A stretch of DNA of 64,000 nt from Pseudokineococcus marinus. GTDB lineage: Bacteria; Actinomycetota; Actinomycetes; Actinomycetales; Quadrisphaeraceae. Made by a program: the position numbers and the translations under genes. The stretch covers positions 201,554-265,553 of the forward strand of contig NZ_JBBHZZ010000005.1 in NCBI RefSeq assembly GCF_037482405.1. The letters run 5' to 3'. The first letter of the stretch is position 1. Every line of letters starts with the position of its first letter. The notes under the pieces are model-generated. The model made no database searches and had not been told where the DNA came from. It was given only the letters and a program-made list of their open reading frames with translations. Shown piece by piece: positions 49,943 to 58,251 of the stretch.

Positions 49943-51817
49943 CTACTTCTTGGCGCCGTCCTTGCTCTCGGCGGCGTCCGCGGTGAGGGCGGCGATGAAG
50001 GCCTCCTGCGGCACCTCGACGCGCCCCACCATCTTCATCCGCTTCTTGCCCTCCTTCTGCTTCTCCAGCAGCTTGCGCTTGCGGGTGATGTCACCGCCGT
50101 AGCACTTGGAGAGGACGTCCTTGCGGATGGCGCGGACCGTCTCGCGGGCGATCACGCGCGCGCCGATGGCGGCCTGCACGGGCACCTCGAACTGCTGGCG
50201 CGGGATGAGCTTCTGCAGCCGCCCGGCCATCATCGTGCCGTAGGGGTACGCCTTGTCCTTGTGGACGATGGCGCTGAAGGCGTCGACCTTCTCGCCCTGC
50301 AGCAGGACGTCGACCTTGACGAGGTCGGCCGCCTGGTCGCCCGCGGGCTCGTAGTCCAGCGAGGCGTAGCCCTTCGTCTTCGACTTCAGCTGGTCGAAGA
50401 AGTCGAAGACGATCTCGGCCAGCGGCAGCTGGTAGCGCAGCTCGACCCGCTCGGGCGAGAGGTAGTCCATGCCGAGCATCTCGCCGCGTCGGCTCTGGCA
50501 CAGCTCCATGACGGCGCCGATGTAGTCGCTCGGCGCCAGCACGGTCGCCTTCACCACCGGCTCGCGGACCTCCCCCACCTTGCCCTCGGGGAACTCGCTG
50601 GGGTTGGTGACGGAGACGACCGCGCCGTCGTCCATCCGGACCTCGTAGACGACGCTCGGCGCGGTCGAGATGAGGTCGAGGTCGAACTCGCGCTCCAGGC
50701 GCTCGCGGACGATCTCGAGGTGGAGCAGCCCGAGGAAGCCGCACCGGAAGCCGAAGCCGAGGGCGACGGAGGTCTCCGGCTCGTAGACGAGGGCGGCGTC
50801 GTTGAGCTTGAGCTTGTCGAGGGCGTCGCGCAGCACCGGGTAGTCGGAGCCGTCGAGCGGGAAGAGCCCGGAGAAGACCATGGGGCGCGGGTCGCGGTAG
50901 CCGCCGAGGTCGTCCTTCGCCGGCTTCACCGCGTCGGTGACCGTGTCGCCCACGCGCGACTGGCGCACGTCCTTGACGCCGGTGATGAGGTAGCCGACCT
51001 CGCCCACCCCGAGCCCCTTCGACGGCGTCGGCTCGGGGGAGCTGACGCCGATCTCGAGCAGCTCGTGCGTCGCGCGGGTCGACATCATGGCGATCCGCTG
51101 GCGCGGGTCGAGGTGCCCGTCGACGACGCGGACGTAGGTGACGACGCCGCGGTAGGTGTCGTAGACCGAGTCGAAGATCATGGCGCGCGCGGGGGCGTCG
51201 GGGTCGCCGACCGGCGCCGGCACCCGCTGCACGATGCGGTCGAGCAGCTCGGGCACGCCCTCGCCCGTCTTGCCGCTGACGCGGAGCACGTCCGCGGGGT
51301 CGCAGCCGACGAGCCCGGCGATCTCCTCCGCGTACCGCTCGGGCTGGGCGGCGGGCAGGTCGATCTTGTTGAGCACCGGGATGATCTCGAGGTCGCCCTC
51401 CATCGCCAGGTAGAGGTTGGCGAGGGTCTGCGCCTCGATGCCCTGGGAGGCGTCGACGAGGAGGACGGCGCCCTCGCAGGCGGCGAGGGAGCGGGAGACC
51501 TCGTAGGTGAAGTCGACGTGGCCCGGGGTGTCGATCATGTTGAGCGCGTGGGCGCGCCCGTCGACGGTCCACGGCATGCGGACGGCCTGGCTCTTGATGG
51601 TGATGCCGCGCTCGCGCTCGATGTCCATGCGGTCGAGGTACTGCGCCCGCATGGCCCGCTCGTCCACGACGCCGGTGATCTGCAGCATCCGGTCGGCCAG
51701 GGTCGACTTGCCGTGGTCGATGTGGGCGATGATCGAGAAGTTCCGCAGCAGGGCGGGGGCGGTCGAGGCGGGCTCGATGCCGCCGTGCGCGGCGTCGCTG
51801 CGGGCCGGGGCGCTCAC
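49943..51817 (-). CDS. lepA: elongation factor 4
   Basis: 624 residues from the GTG at 51817, GGAGGT about 12 bases upstream. G motifs: AHIDHGKSTLADRM, ERERGITIKSQAV, IDTPGHVDFTYEVSRSL and LNKIDLP. LepA-specific blocks include FRCGFLGLLHLEI and CYGGDITRKRKLLEKQKEGKKR at the C-terminus. It is a ribosome-binding GTPase that acts on translation or ribosome assembly. It is divergent from rpsT, the usual actinobacterial layout. Confidence 0.97.
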   Translation of the reverse strand: MSAPARSDAAHGGIEPASTAPALLRNFSIIAHIDHGKSTLADRMLQITGVVDERAMRAQYLDRMDIERERGITIKSQAVRMPWTVDGRAHALNMIDTPGHVDFTYEVSRSLAACEGAVLLVDASQGIEAQTLANLYLAMEGDLEIIPVLNKIDLPAAQPERYAEEIAGLVGCDPADVLRVSGKTGEGVPELLDRIVQRVPAPVGDPDAPARAMIFDSVYDTYRGVVTYVRVVDGHLDPRQRIAMMSTRATHELLEIGVSSPEPTPSKGLGVGEVGYLITGVKDVRQSRVGDTVTDAVKPAKDDLGGYRDPRPMVFSGLFPLDGSDYPVLRDALDKLKLNDAALVYEPETSVALGFGFRCGFLGLLHLEIVRERLEREFDLDLISTAPSVVYEVRMDDGAVVSVTNPSEFPEGKVGEVREPVVKATVLAPSDYIGAVMELCQSRRGEMLGMDYLSPERVELRYQLPLAEIVFDFFDQLKSKTKGYASLDYEPAGDQAADLVKVDVLLQGEKVDAFSAIVHKDKAYPYGTMMAGRLQKLIPRQQFEVPVQAAIGARVIARETVRAIRKDVLSKCYGGDITRKRKLLEKQKEGKKRMKMVGRVEVPQEAFIAALTADAAESKDGAKK

Positions 51818-51965
51818 GGGCTCGGGCCACCTCCGTCGGGATCCTTGGCCGCGGGCGCGTGACCGGCGGCGGGCGAGGCCCCATCGTCGCACGCCGCGGC
51901 GCCCCGCCCGGGGCCCGAGCGGCGGCACGGGCCGGTCCCGGGGCGGGCGTCGAGCGGGCGCGGCG

Positions 51966-51993
51966 GTGACCGCGGCCACGGCGCTGGTAGCCT
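51966..51993 (+). promoter_or_regulatory. rpsT promoter candidate
   Basis: GTGACC (51966-51971) and TAGCCT (51988-51993) are spaced by 16 bases. This leaves a 5' leader of about 135 bases before rpsT, room for the S20 autoregulation known in other bacteria. Otherwise the divergent 51818-52136 region holds nothing recognisable; the lepA promoter must also be here. Confidence 0.45.
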
Positions 51994-52136
51994 TGCACGT
52001 CGCGCCCGACGCGCGTCCCCCCGTGGGGCGCCCGAGCGCACCGGCACCGCCACCGCCGGGCGTCCAGCCCGGGTCGTGGCCGCCTCGCAGACCTTCGAGC
52101 ACGAGCCAGACACGACCGACCTGGAGCTAATCAGAC

Positions 52137-52397
52137 GTGGCGAACATCAAGAGCCAGAAGAAGCGCATCCTCACCAACGAGAAGGCGCGCCTGCGCAACA
52201 AGGCCGTCAAGTCCGAGCTGAAGTCGGCGGTCCGCTCCGTCCGCGAGGCCGCCGACAGCGGCGACCGCGACAAGGCCCAGTCGGCCCTCGTCCGCGCGTC
52301 CAAGCGCCTCGACAAGGCCGTGAGCAAGGGCGTCATCCACAAGAACCAGGCGGCCAACCGCAAGTCGGCCCTCGCCAAGCGCGTCGCCTCCGTCTGA
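52137..52397 (+). CDS. rpsT: 30S ribosomal protein S20
   Basis: 86 residues, GTG at 52137 with GGAG about 10 bases before. The basic helical protein begins ANIKSQKKRILTNEKARLRN and ends KRVASV. S20 binds 16S rRNA early in 30S assembly. A strong terminator follows at 52439. Confidence 0.98.
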   Translation: MANIKSQKKRILTNEKARLRNKAVKSELKSAVRSVREAADSGDRDKAQSALVRASKRLDKAVSKGVIHKNQAANRKSALAKRVASV

Positions 52398-52438
52398 GGC
52401 GGCGCCGGCGGGCCCGGCGCCCGCAGCGCACGACGTCG

Positions 52439-52468
52439 AAGGGCGCACCCCCGTGGGGGTGCGCCCTT
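52439..52468 (+). terminator. rpsT terminator
   Basis: Perfect 14-bp arms AAGGGCGCACCCCC and GGGGGTGCGCCCTT around a 2-base centre, 41 bases after rpsT. The layout resembles the accD terminator. Confidence 0.85.
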
Positions 52469-52514
52469 CCGTCGTCCCGGGGGTGTCCTCGTCGGCAGAG
52501 CCCCGGGACGCGGG

Positions 52515-52787
52515 TCAGCCGCCCACGACGACGGTCCACTCCCGCACCGAGAGCACCTCCACGACGCCGTCGCGGAGGAACGGATCGTCCGCCAGCATCC
52601 CGCGCACGGCCGCCTCGTCGTCGGCCCGGTAGACGAGGCAGGCCCCGGTGCCGTCGGCCCACGGGCCCGACAGGACGAGGGCCCCGCGGGCGTGGAGCGC
52701 CGCCAGGTGCTCCCGGTGGGCGGGGCGCGAGGCCGCCACCACCTCGGGGGCGGCGGTGTAGGCGATCTCGGCGACGAAGTGGGTCAC
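52515..52787 (-). CDS. YCII-related protein
   Basis: 90 residues, GTG at 52787 with GGAGGAG upstream. The YCII fold is recognised by PAHREHLAALHARGALVLSG, then GACLVYRADDEAAVRGMLAD and DPFLRDGVVEVLSVREW. The conserved His is in HREHL. Members are small enzymes of largely unknown activity. It is on the same strand as holA, 57 bases downstream. Confidence 0.85.
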   Translation of the reverse strand: MTHFVAEIAYTAAPEVVAASRPAHREHLAALHARGALVLSGPWADGTGACLVYRADDEAAVRGMLADDPFLRDGVVEVLSVREWTVVVGG

Positions 52788-52843
52788 GGGGGCTCCTCCG
52801 GTGCGGGGCGGGTGGTCGGACGCGTGGGTCGGGGACGGCCGTC

Positions 52844-53887
52844 TCAGCGCTCGTGCGCGTCGCAGAGGGCGAGGACGGCGCGCTCGAGCGCGTAGACGGG
52901 GTCGCGGCCGCCGCCCTTGACGGCCGCGTCGGTCTCGGCGAGCAGGACGATGCCGGCGCCGAGGGCGCCCGGAGTCCAGCCGCGCAGCTCGCGCCGGGTG
53001 CGGTCGACCATCCACGGCGCCATGCCCAGCGCCTTCGCCACCTCGTCCCCCCGGCCCCGCGAGCCGCCGACGAGCACCATCTGCCGCAGCCGCGCCGCGA
53101 GGACGGCGACGATCGGCACGGGGTCGAGGCCGGTGGCCACGGCCTGGCGCAGCAGGGCGAGCGCCTCGGCGCGGTGCCCGGCGACGACGGCGTCAGCCAC
53201 CCGGAACCCCGTGGCCTCGACCCGGCCGCCGTAGTAGCGCGTGACGTCCTCCACCTCGACCGTGCCCGAGGTGTCGGCGACGAGCTGGGCGCACGAGGCG
53301 GACAGCTCGCGCAGGTCCGACCCCACCGCGTCGACGAGCGCGCGCGCGGCGGGGGCCGCGATGCGCCGCCGCGCCGCCTCGAACTCCAGGCCCACGAACT
53401 CGAGCTTCTCGGCGTCCTTCTTCAGCGGCGGGCAGTCCACGAGGACGGCGCCCGCGTGCGCCCGGGCGACCTCGAGGACCTTGCGACCGCCGGAGCCGCC
53501 GGCGTGCCGCACGACGAGGACGACGTCGTCGGCCGGCGCGGCGAGGTAGGCCCGCAGGTCGGGCTCGAAGCGCTCGGCGGGGGCCTCGGCGCCCGTGACG
53601 ACCGCGAGCCGGGGCTCGCCGAACAGCGACGGGCTGGCGACCGCCTCGAGCGCGCCCCCCTCGTAGGAGGTGGCGTCGACGCCGACGACCTCGAGCTCGG
53701 GGTGCTCGGCGCGCTGCAGCGCCGTGACGCGGGCGACCGCGCGCTCGGCGAGCACCTGCTCGGTGCCCGTGACGAGCACGAGCGGCGCGGGGACGGCCTC
53801 GCGCCACCCCCGGGCGCCCGAGGACCGGCCGGACGAGCGGCCCGAGGACCGGCTCGTCGACCGCTGCTGACGGGTGCCCTGGGCCAC
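52844..53887 (-). CDS. holA: DNA polymerase III delta subunit
   Basis: 347 residues from the GTG at 53887; an ATG at 53944 would add 19 residues next to the comEC stop. The Ser/Arg-rich start is followed by APLVLVTGTEQVLAERAV, VDATSYEGGALEAV, LFGEPRLAVV and C-terminal helices FRVADAVVAGHRAEALALL and LARLRQMVLV type segments. It is the wrench of the clamp loader that opens the beta clamp. It lies after comEC, the common actinobacterial order. Confidence 0.9.
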   Translation of the reverse strand: MAQGTRQQRSTSRSSGRSSGRSSGARGWREAVPAPLVLVTGTEQVLAERAVARVTALQRAEHPELEVVGVDATSYEGGALEAVASPSLFGEPRLAVVTGAEAPAERFEPDLRAYLAAPADDVVLVVRHAGGSGGRKVLEVARAHAGAVLVDCPPLKKDAEKLEFVGLEFEAARRRIAAPAARALVDAVGSDLRELSASCAQLVADTSGTVEVEDVTRYYGGRVEATGFRVADAVVAGHRAEALALLRQAVATGLDPVPIVAVLAARLRQMVLVGGSRGRGDEVAKALGMAPWMVDRTRRELRGWTPGALGAGIVLLAETDAAVKGGGRDPVYALERAVLALCDAHER

Positions 53888-53945
53888 CCCGGCAGCCTGC
53901 CACGCGCCGCCGACACCCGGTCCTCGCGCCCGCGCCGCCCGCACC

Positions 53946-56798
53946 TCAGCACGTGGCGCCGTCGCGGAGGGCGCGCCGAGCGGTCAGCACCAGCGCGTCC
54001 GGGCCCCCCGAGACGGCCACGTCCCCCGTCGCCGTCGTGCAGGCGACGACGGCGCCGCGGGCCCCCGCGAGCTCGAGGGCCCGGGCGGTGGGGTGGCCGT
54101 AGGTGTTCTCCCCCACCCCGACGAGCGCGGCGCGCGGGTCGGCGAGCGCCGCGAGGCCGGGGTCCTGGTCGGACGAGCCGTGGTGGGCGACGCCGAGGAC
54201 GTCGACGGGCCACGCGCCGGCGTCCGTCGACGTCGCCCGCCGCAGCGCCGCCTGGGCCTCGGCGCCGAGGTCGCCGAGGGCGGTGACCCGCCCGCCGGGC
54301 GCCTCGAGGACGACCACGACGCTGGCGTCGTTGGCGCCGTCGTCCTCGCCGCCCGCCGCACCCCCGCCTCGCCACCCGCCTCGCCCCCCGGCCGCACCCC
54401 GGACCGCACCGGCGGCCGAGGGCCCCGGTGACGCCCCTGCCCCGGGCGCGAGGACGCGCCAGCGGACCTCCCCCGCGGTCCCCTGCTCGCCGGCCAGGCC
54501 GACGGACGAGGGCACGCCCGCGTCCGCCAGCTGCTGCGCGACCCGGCCGGCCGCGGCGTCCGGCACGGGCAGCGGGCTCGTGAGCGCGCGCTCGACCTCC
54601 CGGCCCGCGAGAGCACCCGGGAGCCCGTCGACGTGGTCGGCGTGGAAGTGCGTGAGGACGAGCAGGTCGACCTGGTCGACACCGAGGCGGTCCAGGCACC
54701 CGTCGACGAGGGCGGGATCCGGCCCGACGTCGACGACGACCGCCGCGCCGGGTCCGCTGCGGACGACCAGGGCGGCCCCCTGGCCGACGTCGCACTGGAC
54801 GGCGAGCCAGTCGGGCGGCGGCCACGACGCGCCGCCGAGGCGCGAGCGCACCGGCGGCGCCAGGGCGAGCCCGGCGACGAGGCAGGCGGCGGCGACCAGG
54901 GCCAGGAGCTGTCGGCGATCCCGCCGCGTCCCACCCGGCCGGCGCGCAAGGACGTCGGGGCCGCCCGGTGCCGGGCGCCGGGGTCGAGGTCCGGCACCGA
55001 CGGCGGCCGGCCCGAGGCCCCGGGCGCCGCCGGCGGGGTCGCGCGGCCGGGCCCGCACCGCGGCGGCGACGCCCCGGAGCAGCGCCGGGACGACGACGAG
55101 GGCCGTCAGCAGGACGCCCGCGAGCAGGGCGGCGCCCGCCCAGCCGCCGGGCCACGGCACCGTGGCCGCGGGGACCGACGCGGCGGTCCGCGCCACCGCC
55201 GCCACCCAGCCGGCGGCCCACCCGGCGGGGACGGCGAGGACGTGGGCGAGGGCCGGCGAGAGGGGCGCCACCGCGAGCGCGGAGACGCCGAGCACGGTGG
55301 CGGGCGCCACCGCCGGGGCCGCGAGCACGTTGGCGGGCACGGCGACGAGGGAGACCCGCGGGTCGAGCAGCAGGAGGACGGGCGCGCAGACCGCCTGCGC
55401 GGCCAGGGGCACCGCGACGACGACGGCCGCCCGCTCCGGCACGACCCGCCCGAGGGCCGCGGCCCACGGCCGGGCCAGCAGGAGGAGCGCGCCGGTGCCG
55501 AGCACCGAGAGCGCGAAGCCGACGGAGCGCGAGGTCGACGGGTCGAGGACGACGAGCACGACGACGGCCGCCGCCAGCGGCGGCACGCCGCGCCCCGGCC
55601 GGGCCGCGAGCAGCCCGACGAGCGCGGCGGCCGCCATCACGCCCGCACGCAGCACGCTGGGCTCCGGCCCCGCCACGGCCACGAACGCGGTGAGCGCGGC
55701 CCCGGCGAGGGCGGCCCGGGCGAGCCGCCGGGCGCCGAGGAGCGCGGCGCCTCCCGCGGCGGCGGCGACGAGGACGGCCGTGTTGCCGCCGCTCACCGCG
55801 GTGAGGTGGGCGAGCCCGGCGGTGCGCATGGCGTCCTCCAAGTCGGCGGGGAGGGCGGTGGTGTCCCCGACCACCAGGCCCGGCAGCAGACCCCGCGGGT
55901 CGGCGGGCAGGGGCTCGACCGCCGTCCTCAGGCCCGCCCGCAGGTGCGCGGCCCCGCCTCGCCACCCGGTGGGGGGACGGACCGCACGCAGGGGGCCCTG
56001 CACCCGCAGGAGCGCGACGACGTCGTCCCCGGGCTCGGTGGGGACGAGGCGCCCGACGACGGTGACCTCCTGGTCGCGCCCCAGCTCGGCGACCTGCCGG
56101 CCGCCCACGAGGAGGAGACCGCCCCGGGCGCCACCGGCCGCACCGCGCCCCACGACCTCGAGCGCGCGCCCCCGGACGACCCACCGCTCGGGCGGGGAGG
56201 TCGCGGCCCGGCCCGCGGTCCCCGCGGGGGCGTCGGGACCGATGGCCGCACCGGTCGCCGCGCGGACCGCGGAGGGGTCGGCCACGACCTTGACGAGGAC
56301 CTCCACGACGGCCCGCCGCTCGACGAGGTCGGGCAGGAGGCCGGACGACGACTCGGCCGAGCGGACGCCTGCGGAGGCGAGCGCGGCGGCGAGCGCGACG
56401 GCGGCCAGCGCGAGCGCGGCGGTCCGTCCGCCCCTGCCGGACGCGGACCTCGGGGTGCCCCCGCTCGTGAGCGCGGACGGCAGCACGGACGGGCCCCGTC
56501 GCCCGCACGCGTCCCCGGTGCGGCGACCTGGGAGGGCGAGCACGACCACGGTGAGGAGGAGGGCGGTGAGGGCCGCGGCGAGGGCGACCGTCGCCGGCGC
56601 GCCGACGCCGACCGCGGCACCGCCCCACGCGGCCGCCGCCGCGGGCACGAGGCGGAGGTCCTCGGTGCGGACGGCGGCCGTGCCGGGCCCGGGGCTCGCG
56701 GCGCCGTCGAGGACGGGCGGGAGGGGTGCGACGCCCGCGACCGGCGAGGTCGTCGGCGCCCTCGCCGCGGGCCGGCGGGGAGGGCTCGGCGCGCCCAC
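53946..56798 (-). CDS. comEC: ComEC/Rec2 DNA-uptake channel protein
   Basis: 950 residues, GTG at 56798, one base after the comEA stop. The N-terminal domain, an OB-like soluble region, and the competence membrane domain (HLTAVSGGNTAVLVAAA, then many Ala/Val helices to about residue 600) are followed by a metallo-beta-lactamase-like domain: CDVGQGAALVVRSG, THFHADHVDG and VAHHGSSDQDPG. ComEC moves single-stranded DNA across the membrane and its nuclease-like domain may degrade one strand. Together with ComEA it suggests competence machinery, though competence itself is unproven here. Confidence 0.94.
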   Translation of the reverse strand: MGAPSPPRRPAARAPTTSPVAGVAPLPPVLDGAASPGPGTAAVRTEDLRLVPAAAAAWGGAAVGVGAPATVALAAALTALLLTVVVLALPGRRTGDACGRRGPSVLPSALTSGGTPRSASGRGGRTAALALAAVALAAALASAGVRSAESSSGLLPDLVERRAVVEVLVKVVADPSAVRAATGAAIGPDAPAGTAGRAATSPPERWVVRGRALEVVGRGAAGGARGGLLLVGGRQVAELGRDQEVTVVGRLVPTEPGDDVVALLRVQGPLRAVRPPTGWRGGAAHLRAGLRTAVEPLPADPRGLLPGLVVGDTTALPADLEDAMRTAGLAHLTAVSGGNTAVLVAAAAGGAALLGARRLARAALAGAALTAFVAVAGPEPSVLRAGVMAAAALVGLLAARPGRGVPPLAAAVVVLVVLDPSTSRSVGFALSVLGTGALLLLARPWAAALGRVVPERAAVVVAVPLAAQAVCAPVLLLLDPRVSLVAVPANVLAAPAVAPATVLGVSALAVAPLSPALAHVLAVPAGWAAGWVAAVARTAASVPAATVPWPGGWAGAALLAGVLLTALVVVPALLRGVAAAVRARPRDPAGGARGLGPAAVGAGPRPRRPAPGGPDVLARRPGGTRRDRRQLLALVAAACLVAGLALAPPVRSRLGGASWPPPDWLAVQCDVGQGAALVVRSGPGAAVVVDVGPDPALVDGCLDRLGVDQVDLLVLTHFHADHVDGLPGALAGREVERALTSPLPVPDAAAGRVAQQLADAGVPSSVGLAGEQGTAGEVRWRVLAPGAGASPGPSAAGAVRGAAGGRGGWRGGGAAGGEDDGANDASVVVVLEAPGGRVTALGDLGAEAQAALRRATSTDAGAWPVDVLGVAHHGSSDQDPGLAALADPRAALVGVGENTYGHPTARALELAGARGAVVACTTATGDVAVSGGPDALVLTARRALRDGATC

Positions 56799-56799
56799 C

Positions 56800-57939
56800 T
56801 CAGACGACCACGAGCTCGCGCAGCTCGGCGAGACGCGCCTCGCCGATGCCGCTGACCTCGCCGAGCTCCTCGACGCTCGTGAAGGCGCCGAGCTGCTCCC
56901 GGGTGTCGAGGATGCGCTGGGCGAGCACCGGGCCGATGCCGGGCAGCGCGTCGAGGTCGGCGAGAGCAGCCCGGTTGAGGTCGAGCGGGCCGCCCTCCGG
57001 CCCGCTGCCCGGGTCGGCGGGAGCGCCGGCGCCCGCCGCCCCGCCCGGCGCCCCTGCCCCGGACGCGGGGCCGGCCGGCGGACCGGCCGGGACGGGCGGC
57101 TCCTCGCCCGGGGCGGGCACGTGCACCTGCTCGCCGTCGACGACGGGGCGGGCGAGGTTGACCTGCGCGAGGTCGGCCTCCGGGGTCGCGCCGCCGGCCG
57201 CCTCGAGGGCGTCCACCACGCGGGCGCCCGCGGGGAGACGGACGACGCCCGGCGCGACCACCCGCCCGACGACGTGGACGACGAGCTCGTCGGGCGGGAC
57301 GCCGGTGGGGGGTCCCGACGAGGGCTGCGCCGGAGCGGCCGGCGTCGACAGGGCCGCGGCAGGGGCCGAGGGAGCGGAGGAGGCGGAGAGGGCCGAGGGG
57401 GACGAGGCGGAGGGCGAGGCGGACGCGCTCGCGGCCGTCGCCTGCGCGCGCACGGGGACGGGCAGCCCCGGTGCGGTCGCCGAGGAGCGGACCGCGATGG
57501 CGACGAGGACCACGGCCACGACGAGGAGCGTCGCCGTCACGGCCGGCAGCGGGACCGTCCACCGCGCCCCGCGCAACGACGCCGGCACCCGGTCCGCGAG
57601 GGCCGCCCGCAGGTGCGGCCACAGCCCCAGCCCCTCGACCAGGTCCGGCTGCTCCGCCGGGGACCACCCGGGCCCCGCCGTCCGCGCGAGCCCGGCCTCC
57701 CGGCTGCGGCGGCCCGCCGGGGCCCGTCGCCGACGGCCCCCGCCCGTCCCGGGCTCCCGGTCGAGGTCGTCCGGGTCGAGGTCGTCCGGGTCGAGGTCGT
57801 CCGGGTCGAGGTCGGCAGGCTCCTGGTCGTCGGGGTCGGGACGGGCGCCCGCCCCCTCGTCCGCGCCGGCGCGGCGCGCCAGCACGGCGTCCAGGCGCTC
57901 GCGCACGATCCCGGCGTCGGTGCTCCTGCCTCGTCCCAC
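56800..57939 (-). CDS. comEA: ComEA-type DNA-binding protein
   Basis: 379 residues from the GTG at 57939. A cytoplasmic N-terminus with DPDDL-type repeats precedes one membrane helix (VTATLLVVAVVLVAIAV), an Ala/Ser/Pro linker, an SLBB domain (LVVHVVGRVVAPGVVRLPAG) and C-terminal helix-hairpin-helix DNA-binding motifs (LDLNRAALADLDALPGIG and VEELGEVSGIG). ComEA catches incoming DNA and passes it to ComEC. The long N-terminus is unusual; typical ComEA proteins begin near the membrane helix. Confidence 0.92.
   Translation of the reverse strand: MGRGRSTDAGIVRERLDAVLARRAGADEGAGARPDPDDQEPADLDPDDLDPDDLDPDDLDREPGTGGGRRRRAPAGRRSREAGLARTAGPGWSPAEQPDLVEGLGLWPHLRAALADRVPASLRGARWTVPLPAVTATLLVVAVVLVAIAVRSSATAPGLPVPVRAQATAASASASPSASSPSALSASSAPSAPAAALSTPAAPAQPSSGPPTGVPPDELVVHVVGRVVAPGVVRLPAGARVVDALEAAGGATPEADLAQVNLARPVVDGEQVHVPAPGEEPPVPAGPPAGPASGAGAPGGAAGAGAPADPGSGPEGGPLDLNRAALADLDALPGIGPVLAQRILDTREQLGAFTSVEELGEVSGIGEARLAELRELVVV
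57761..57820 (-). repeat. 15-bp coding repeat in comEA
   Basis: Units of TCGAGGTCGTCCGGG start at 57761, 57776 and 57791, with a fourth, degenerate unit at 57806. On the minus strand they encode the acidic pentapeptide DPDDL in tandem. Because the unit is a multiple of 3, copy number can change without breaking the frame. Confidence 0.9.
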
Positions 57940-58022
57940 GGGGCGAGGCTGCGGCCCGGCGGCCCGGGCGCGCGCCGTCCCACCGCCGGGTGGGGACGAC
58001 GCCGTGGCGCCATCGCCCTGTG

Positions 58023-58100
58023 CGCACCACGCGGACCCCTGCGCGCACCACGCGGACCCCCTGCGCGCACCACGCGGACCCCCTGCGCGCACCGCGCGAC
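58023..58100. repeat. 21-22 bp tandem repeat upstream of the Nramp gene
   Basis: CGCACCACGCGGACCCC begins at 58023, 58044 and 58066, with a degenerate copy at 58088. The array lies in the 312-base space between the divergent comEA and Nramp genes. The rest of that space shows TACGCT (58154-58159), a possible -10, and nothing else I recognise. Confidence 0.85.
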
Positions 58101-58251
58101 GCGCCGCGGGTGCACGCCTCCTCCCGACGCCCCTCCTCGGCCCCGCCCGCCCCTACGCTCGGCGCCGTCACCCGCCGGCGCGTCCGCGGGGACGTCGGCC
58201 CGACGGGCCCTCGTCCCGTCGACGGCGCGTCCCTGCTCGAGGACCGCCACC

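Noticed and set aside
54103..58251. A very long plus-strand open frame running into the Nramp gene
   Set aside because: Opposite comEC and comEA the sequence is low-complexity Arg/Pro/Ala. Only the part from the ATG at 58252 shows a real membrane protein.
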